Shown here one piece after another: positions 56,936-64,000 of a stretch of DNA of 64,000 nt; the stretch's first letter is position 1, and every line of letters begins with the position of its first letter. Source of the stretch: Solenopsis invicta. Lineage: Eukaryota > Arthropoda > Insecta > Hymenoptera > Formicidae. The stretch lies in NCBI RefSeq assembly GCF_016802725.1, contig NC_052666.1, positions 12,417,375 to 12,481,374 of the forward strand. The letters run 5' to 3'. Position numbers and translations under genes: made by a program. The notes below the pieces were generated by a model. That model saw only the letters and a program-made list of their open reading frames with translations. It did no database searches and was not told where the DNA came from.

Positions 56936-58011
56936 GTTTTTTAATTACTAACGTATTCGCAAACCGTAAAAAAAATTAAATATGTATTACTGTGAAAATC
57001 TATAATTAAGAATTTATTATGGAGACCGATAAAACATTTATATATACGATTTATATGAGCGCTATCATATTAATTGCTTAGTCATCGTTTACTTATCGCA
57101 TTTATATAATGATTTTTTTTAAAGAAAACTCGAGCTTCGCGATTTAAATCTAAAACATTTATTTTACATACTTTCAGCTTTTTTCCTTCTGTTGTACGAG
57201 ATATACATTGATACTGAATATCCATGTCAAGGCGTTACTCGGATTTATTATTATTTATTATTACACCAAAGAAAAAACAAAAAATCTTTTGCTTCAAGAT
57301 TTTATAGAGAACTTCTTTTAGATTTTTCACTATTAAGCACGAATTTGAGTATAAAATGTCTCTATCACGTCAGGATTTTAAGAAATCTGCTAAAAGTAGC
57401 CAAAAAATCGCAGTTTTAATCATTAATAATAATTTTTTAATAATTAATAACTCTGGACTGGGATATGCTACTTTACGCTTAGATTTGAAACAAGAGATCT
57501 AATTATATTGTTATAAAATAAAGATACCTTTTAGATTACACTAAATCTTGTTTAAATTGTCCTCACTTATCTAATCTAATCCGTTCAGAAGTACGTTTAG
57601 TAAATTGTGTGAAAGTCAAATTAATTATTACAATTAATCTTGAAAAGCCAACGCCTAAATTTTGCAACACATGTTATTGATAAGTTATTGATCTGTGAGA
57701 TTTATTTAACTTATACTGACTAAAAGACATTAATTTCAAAGAATCAAAGAAAACATTTCTTTTATGAAAAAGAATGAATATGCTATTGCTATTTTCAGAA
57801 AAAAGGAGGAAAAAGAAACGATCTGTTTGTGTTATTCTTTCGTGTGTTTAAAGTTAATAATGGTAGAAGGACAGTTTTGGAGTAGGCAAATGCTTTAAAC
57901 TGGTCACGTTTGCTCCTTATACAGGTAAGGATATGAGCAAGAGATGTTGCGGGACAATTCCTCAGGTTCGCAGAAAATTCGGAGCGATAGCTTTTCGTAA
58001 CGCATAGTCCT
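56936..58011. other. AT-rich gene-free stretch
   Basis: No recognisable gene, terminal repeat or microsatellite. Confidence 0.5.
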
Positions 58012-58141
58012 TAAGGGCCTGCACTGCTCCGCGACCGCGCGGTTCGCGCCTATAGTTTGCGCGATGACGCGGAGATCGTACGCGCGACGTTTTTAGATGG
58101 TCGCGGGAACTGCGCAACGCGGAGTTTGCATAGGGCCGTAC
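58012..58141. repeat. CpG-rich imperfect hairpin, about 130 bp
   Basis: The outer parts GGGCCTGCACTGCTCCGCG and the complement of CGCGGAGTTTGCATAGGGCC match loosely and the inner part keeps GCGC words in mirrored order. GC content is far above the neighbourhood. Possibly a short MITE. Confidence 0.5.
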
Positions 58142-58214
58142 TATGATTTTTCCCGACTTTGCGCTTTGTACTGGAGAATTTTATTAAAAGTGTACCGATA
58201 GTGAATTATGATCC

Positions 58215-58600
58215 AATCAGCACACAATATTTAAAAAATGTTTTTAAAAACATTTAAAAAACATTTTTAAAAATATTTATAAAAACATTAAAAATAATGG
58301 GTCAAGTGCCTTTTTTTCATTAAAAAATGTTTATTTTAACGTTAAAAAAAATGTTTTTCAAATATTATAAAAACGTTTTTAAAACATTTAAAGAAAACGT
58401 TTATTAAACGTTAAAGAAACGTTCTTTTTAACGAAGCATAAATGAGCAAAACAATATTAAAAAAAAAACTTTTGCAATAAAAAAATTTTTCAAAAATGTT
58501 AAAATTAATGGATTCTTACCCTTTTTTACATTAAACAATTTTTTTTAATATTGAGGTATTTTTCTTAAAACTTTTTTTATTGCAAAAGTTTTCCAGCTAT
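58215..58600. repeat. AT-rich self-complementary repeats
   Basis: AAAAATGTTTTTAAAAACATTT-like words alternate in both orientations many times. Similar low-complexity palindromes are common in AT-rich insect DNA. Confidence 0.6.
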
Positions 58601-60220
58601 CCGATAAGAATCACTATCCGATTCATCTCTAAAATTTATATAAGATCCATATTTTAACCCTATAAGTGCTATAATATTTCTAGAATATTATAAAAATTTA
58701 TTAAAAAATTAATATAATGTTAGATAAATTTGTCATGAGATCAATGTAATAATGGCTTAATAAAACTACGTACGTATGTATGTATATATGATTCTTTTTC
58801 TGTGCTAACTTCATAAGATGTTGTTATCGTAATAATTTCGTTCAATAGTATTAACCTTAATTAATCTTAAGAAAGAAGAATAAAAGTGAAGAAATCAAGA
58901 TAAAAGAAAAATAAAAGCTTCTGCGAAAGGTAAGTTACATTGCTTAAATTTTAACATGTGTTCTAATTTTTCCCTCTCTTTCTCTTTTTCCTTTCATTAA
59001 AAATAATTTTTACATTTTTTAATTAAATAAGCTTAATTGTCGATATTTTATTTAAAAAAAAGAAAAAGTAAAGAAGAAAATAAGACAGAACAGAAGGAAG
59101 AAAGAATCAAAATAAAGAAATAAATAAAAGATTAGAAAAAGAAGGAAAGAAAGAAAAGTTAAAGAAATTAAGAAAAAGGAAGAAGAAAGAACTGCTTACA
59201 GTTTGAAACGTATAGAAATCCTATCAATTTTTATCTGTTTCTATTCTATTATTTTTACCAATTTTACTATTTATTTTTTCTCTCCTGTTTGCTTACTGTT
59301 TATTCTTACATTTTTGTTGGCACGCGCATTTTTACATGTACCTACACGCTTTTACGTATCTGCACACGTACACATACGCATGTACACTCACAACCAAACT
59401 AAAATCACAACCAGACTAAAATCATTTGTATTGATTTTATCAATACAAATTTAAAGATTAAACAATGTCAAGTCGAACAATTTTATAGATCTAATAAATT
59501 ATACATTTATAATGTACGAAACTTAATTAAAAGATGCTCATTTATTAATTAACAAATTTACCACATATACATGTTTCGGACTTACTTGTCTCTCATTAAT
59601 ATGTTACAATTCAAAATACTATAATAAACCACGTACTTAATTAAAAGATGCTTATAGATTAAAAAGAGTCCGCGTTAACAAATGATCTTGCATTGATTGT
59701 GTCATTGAATTCGTATCATTTTGCACATCACAAATGTAATTTATAAATACTTTTGTTTAACTCAACGCAGTTAAAAATATTTTTCGAAACTGTAACTTAC
59801 AAGAGCAAATATTGTACGAATGCTGAATCGAGGTAACGCAATATTGTGTATGATCTTAACACACCTCGATTAAATGTTTGTCTCAAATATAACGAGCATA
59901 AAGGCAAAAAAACTTATATACAAACCCAATTTCTATACTTAAACAAATTTGTTATTTTAACGAATCTAGAATATTTGAGTAAATAACGTTCAATTAAGAT
60001 CTGTGTCTTTTTTTTAGATTAATACAATATCTTTGTTTTTTGATATGGATCATCTCCGACACTAATCTTTTTTAATAGTTAGATTCTCTGTAAAATATCT
60101 CTACTTTTCACCTTGCATAATCATGTGAGGACTCTTTTTGACTTATGAGTAACTTTTAATTAAGTACGTAATTTATTATAATATATTGAATTTTAATATA
60201 TTAATAATAGACAAGCAAGT
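58601..60220. other. AT-rich gene-free stretch with a purine tract
   Basis: 59045-59195 is a purine-rich tract (AAGAAGAAAATAAGACAGAA). The other sequence is AT-rich with no supported gene. Confidence 0.5.
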
Positions 60221-60225
60221 CCAAA

Positions 60226-60300
<75 letters not shown>

Positions 60301-60345
60301 CGCGCGCGCGCGTGAGTGCGTGTGTGTGTATGTGTGTGTGTGTAG
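60226..60345 (+). repeat. TG then CG dinucleotide microsatellite
   Basis: About 55 bases of TG, 20 bases of CG, then TG again with interruptions. The open frame across it is an artefact. Confidence 0.95.
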
Positions 60346-61914
60346 TAAATTTGTTAATCAGTTCCGTAGATACATTATAAATTTGTGATTTATTAGATCT
60401 GTAAAAATATTTGACTCGACATTGTTTACTCTTTAAATTTGTATTGTTAAATATTTTGAGTTTGATTATATTTATTGTATTTATATTTTTAGTTTGAAAA
60501 GTTTAATTTTGAATATTTTGATTTATAAAGGGTAAAAGAGAAGAATGAAGTAAGGCAAAATAATACAAAAAGAGATAAAAAAAGGAAAAAAGAAGAAAAA
60601 AAATAAATTAATTTAGAAAGAAAAAGGAAAAGAATTCAAAAAAAGTAAATAATATTTTTATGAATCTTCTTATTATTTACTTATTCGTACTTTGCGATTT
60701 TACAATCTCATATTTTCTCATTCTCTAACATTGTCTCACTCTTTCAGTCTCGTTGTTTTGTACCTTCGTGTTCTCGCTCACTCTTTCGCTCTTTTACAAA
60801 TTGATTCTTTTGTGTTCTGTCAGTTAAAAAAAAAATCTAAAAAGGAATAAAATCTTTGAATAGTTGTATAAATAAAGACATTTATTTTATATAATTAAAA
60901 TTAAAATTTGGATTTATATTACCATTGAATAACGTTCCTTTTTTAAATTAAATCATTGCATATTTAATAATTTAATCTACATTCAATGTCCACAATAATT
61001 AATAATTTTATTAAAATTATCACTTAAAATTAAAGTACTAATAATAACATTTTTTTATATAATACAAAAAGTATTAAAAAAATTATATCTTGTATTTCTG
61101 TTAATTTTCCCATGTTTTTTTTTACTTATTATTCTATTCTTTTATTTTATCATTTATCTTTCATGTTTCTCATGCAATGTTAGATCCTCACACACACAGA
61201 CACACACATACATACACACTCTCTTTCTCTCTCTTTTCTCTCTTTGTAATTATTTATATATTTTTAGATAAAAAAGTTAAATATTCAATATTTTATTTTT
61301 AAAAGGGAATAAAAAAAGAAGGAAATAAGGCAGAATAGAAGAAAAAGAGGAAGAAAAAAGAAAAGAAGTCATTTAAAAAATTAAAGAGCGAAAAAAGAAA
61401 AAAGGAGTTTGCAAAGAAGTAAAATAAAATTTTTTTAAATCTTATTATTTGTTTTCTCGCACCTATTAATTTTTATTTTTTTCTTTTAATCATTCTACTT
61501 TGATTCTTTTATGCATCTTTGTGTCATTTTCTCTTTTTCTTTCTCTTTTCTTATATAGTAATATAGCCTCTTAATAGAAAATTTGTTGGTTTTGAAATTT
61601 CTTTTAAATATTATAAATACAAACATGTAATTGTTTCTTCTAATTATTATAAATAATTTGGAGATACTTTGCACATAAAAATATAGTTAAAATTTTTTAC
61701 GAATAAGTATTAATATTTATTGTTATTATATGTTTCAGGAAAGAATTGAAGATGCCATTCTTGAAGATTTAAATTTTATTATGTATTTATACGTGTAAAA
61801 ATATTATTTATACTTATTATATGTAATATCATATATAAGATATTTAATTTTATTTAATAACATTATATATAAGAATTTTATGTATATATAATATTTAAAT
61901 AAAGTTTTACAGCG
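60346..61914. other. AT-rich gene-free stretch with two purine tracts
   Basis: Purine-rich tracts at 60530-60650 and 61300-61420 share GAAG-x-AATAAGGCA-x-AATA words with the tract at 59045. Between them are C/T-rich stretches ending in CTCACTCTTTC or CTCTTTCTCTCTC. No gene supported. Confidence 0.5.
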
Positions 61915-62125
61915 TTAATGATAATATTGATGATTTAAGTAAAATATGATGATAACAATGATAACGATGATGATGATAATGATGAAAAAATGATGATGAT
62001 AATGATGATAATGATGAAAAAATGATGATGATGATGATTATGATGATGATGATAACAGTGATAATGATAACATTGATGATGATAACAATGATGATAATAA
62101 TAATGATGATAATGATAACTTTTAT
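61915..62125 (+). repeat. Degenerate GAT/AAT trinucleotide repeat
   Basis: Runs of GATGATGATAATGATGAAAA with TAACAATGATAA variants over about 200 bases. Confidence 0.92.
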
Positions 62126-62519
62126 ATATGACTCAAATTTGTCTAAAGAACGTGAAAATTAAGATTGTTTCGCGACATTAATGATTTAAATTTTCAAGAA
62201 TTTATTTTTTTAATTTCTATTTAAATTTGGTCTAAACTTATTATATTCAATAAATAATATATATTATATAATACATATCTTTTTTTAATGTTTAAGAATT
62301 GATTTATAATTATATTCGTGGCATACATTATATTATATGATTTGTTTAAATACATTAATTAATGTTTATAATAATTTATGTTTATCTTAAGACTTTTATA
62401 ATATTTAAATTTGATTTCAAAATGTTTTTGTTAATTAGATTTTTTTGTTCAATTACAAACTTTTTATTAAAACAAATTATAATTAGAAATTTTATTATTA
62501 TATTCCGTATTTTTGTAAA
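62126..62519. other. AT-rich leader of the Helitron
   Basis: No gene. A 5' TC terminus of a Helitron cannot be picked out reliably in this AT-rich DNA. Confidence 0.35.
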
Positions 62520-64000
62520 ATGCCAAGACGTAAAGTAGAACGTTCTTTAGAAGAAGAACAGGAGTTTCAACGATGACGTCGTGAAAAACAAGCGGAACAT
62601 CAATATCGTTATCGCCAAATTGCAAAAATAACAAATAATCCAACAACAAGTAATTGTAGAAATTATGTAGTTGATATACAAGATGCTGCAATATATAATA
62701 ATCAACAAGGTATTTCTATTTCTAATTCAACACTTGATAATCGAGTAATAGAGTTAGATGAAGAAATAATTGAAGAAAATACTGAAGAAATAATTCAAAT
62801 AAATATGACAAATACTACACCAGTACGTAAATAACGTCATGCAGAATATCAATCTCATTATCGATCACGAAGAAAACAAATGTGTCGTTTACATGTTAAT
62901 AGAATATTAATTGATGATATAAATGAATATTATATTGGTTCTATGAATGTATCTTGTATTCATTGTAATGCAAAACATTTTGCAGCTGAAAAAGTATCTA
63001 ATAAAGAAAATTCATTTCATGATTGTTGTAGTCATGGTACGGTTTATTTGGAATCATTACTTCAATCTCCACAATTTCTTCATAATTTATGTGATGGTAC
63101 TTATATAAAATCTAATAACTTTTTCAAATATATTCGTAGTTATAATAGTTCATTTTCATTTGCATCATTTAACGCTAATTTAGTTAATTTTTCAAATAGA
63201 CGACCAGATCCATATTGTTTCAAAATACAAGGACAAATTTATTATCAAATAAATACAGCATTATATGCTGCTCAAAATGAAAAACCGACTTACGGTCAAC
63301 TTTTTATTATAGATTCTAATGAAGCGATAAATTATCGTCTTACTGAAAATTCTGAGTTAGATTTAGAAATCATACAAAATCTGGAACGTATAATGCGAGA
63401 AAGTAACGTATTTGCTAAATCTTATCAAATGATGGGCGAAGAATTAGAAAATCAACGACAATTAGAAATAGAATCTGGAGAATTGTTACCAGAATTATAA
63501 TTACTATTTACGTTAAAACCAGGAATGGATCAACGACGATATAATGCTCAAAGAACTAATGAAGTTGCAGCCGTTTTTCGAACTACTGCTGATGGAGAAA
63601 TTCCAGAATCGTATGTAACAATACGTAATAGAAATACCAAAACTTTGCAAAATGTTAGTACCATGGATCCCAATGTTGAACCATGGATATATCCATTATT
63701 TTATCCGTACGGTACTCAAGGATGGCATTGTAATTTAATAAAGTTAAATAGTAATAAACGAATAACTAGAGGCCAATATATTAGATATCGCATGGCCATT
63801 CGTGATGAATTTAACGTTTTTATATTAGGACGTCGTTTATTTCAACAGTGGCTTGTAGATAATTATGTAAAAATTGAAAAAGACAGAATAAATTATTGTA
63901 AAAATCATCAGAAAGAATTACGCACTGAAACTTATCAAGGTTTAAGAGATTATATACAAACTATAGTGAATAATTTAAATGGACGTATCGGAAAGATGGT
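62520..64000 (+). pseudogene. Helitron Rep/helicase, N-terminal part, with three in-frame stops, running off the window
   Basis: One frame from the ATG at 62520 stays in register to the window end but contains TGA at 62574 and TAA at 62832 and 63498. It encodes a basic start (MPRRKVERSLEEEQEF), then the Helitron-like N-terminal region: RRKQMCRLHVNRILIDDINE, GSMNVSCIHCNAKHFAAEK (Cys pairs), HGTVYLESLLQSPQFLHNL, FNANLVNFSNRRPDPYCF, GQIYYQINTALYA, then QRRYNAQRTNEVAAVF and MDPNVEPWIYPLFYPYGTQG. These precede the HUH replication-initiator and helicase domains, which lie beyond 64000. No frameshift is seen in 1.48 kb, so decay is recent or the stops are few. Confidence 0.88.

Noticed and set aside
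59203..59454. An 83-residue hydrophobic open frame
   Set aside because: Composition is T-rich low complexity (Phe/Ile/Leu) and no promoter, splice site or family motif supports it.

Overview
The window is eukaryotic, AT-rich, intron-bearing DNA dominated by transposable elements (TEs). The families present (CACTA/EnSpm with spliced genes, GTF2IRD2-type hAT, mariner, Tc1 DD34E, a DUF4817-type Tc1/mariner relative, a Mutator-like element with YqaJ and Ulp1 domains, pogo with a PHD finger, Helitron, piggyBac-type TTAA MITEs) together with long GT/CA microsatellites suggest an insect, most likely a hymenopteran such as an ant. That assignment rests on remembered family style, not on a search. I see no rRNA, tRNA, CRISPR array or bacterial gene. 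The only probable host gene is a small spliced RGG plus Pro/Tyr-rich gene at 19.6-24.0 kb.

Layout. 0-6.2 kb: a CACTA-like transposase fragment and two decayed hAT copies, the second split by a TTAA-flanked MITE. 6186-13292: a complete-looking CACTA (CACTG-end) element with matching terminal inverted repeats, a minus-strand zinc-finger transposase in about three exons and a divergent six-exon second gene that splices in frame to a 560-residue protein. 13.5-16.5 kb: a truncated relative carrying a dead mariner with exact TA target duplication. 16.6-19.6 kb: a CpG-rich stretch, a foldback element and a GT-rich microsatellite. 19.6-24.0 kb: the RGG/Pro-Tyr gene, split by a 3.5-kb Tc1/mariner-type element with about 300-bp terminal repeats. 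24-31 kb: a small palindrome, a Ulp1-protease fragment, a MITE, and a 3.83-kb Tc1 element with about 1.6-kb inverted arms and an intact transposase. 31.4-36.5 kb: a tandem array of about 430-bp units beside a Mutator-like element. 37.6-39.1 kb: two foldback elements. 42-47.5 kb: a CACTA-like transposase broken open by about 3.1 kb of nested insertions, including a palindrome with two 381-bp arms that look identical. 47.9-52.9 kb: two very large palindromes and several small hairpin MITEs. 53.7-56.7 kb: a pogo element. 58-62.5 kb: gene-free low-complexity DNA. 62.5-64 kb: the start of a degenerate Helitron that runs off the window.

The recurring theme is inverted symmetry. At least ten palindromic structures from 0.3 to 3.8 kb, and several smaller ones, fill the window, in superfamilies with different target duplications (TA, TTAA, 8-10 bp). 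Only two elements look potentially functional by eye: the CACTA element at 6.2-13.3 kb and the Tc1 element at 25.7-29.5 kb. The others carry stops, frameshifts, truncations or nested insertions.
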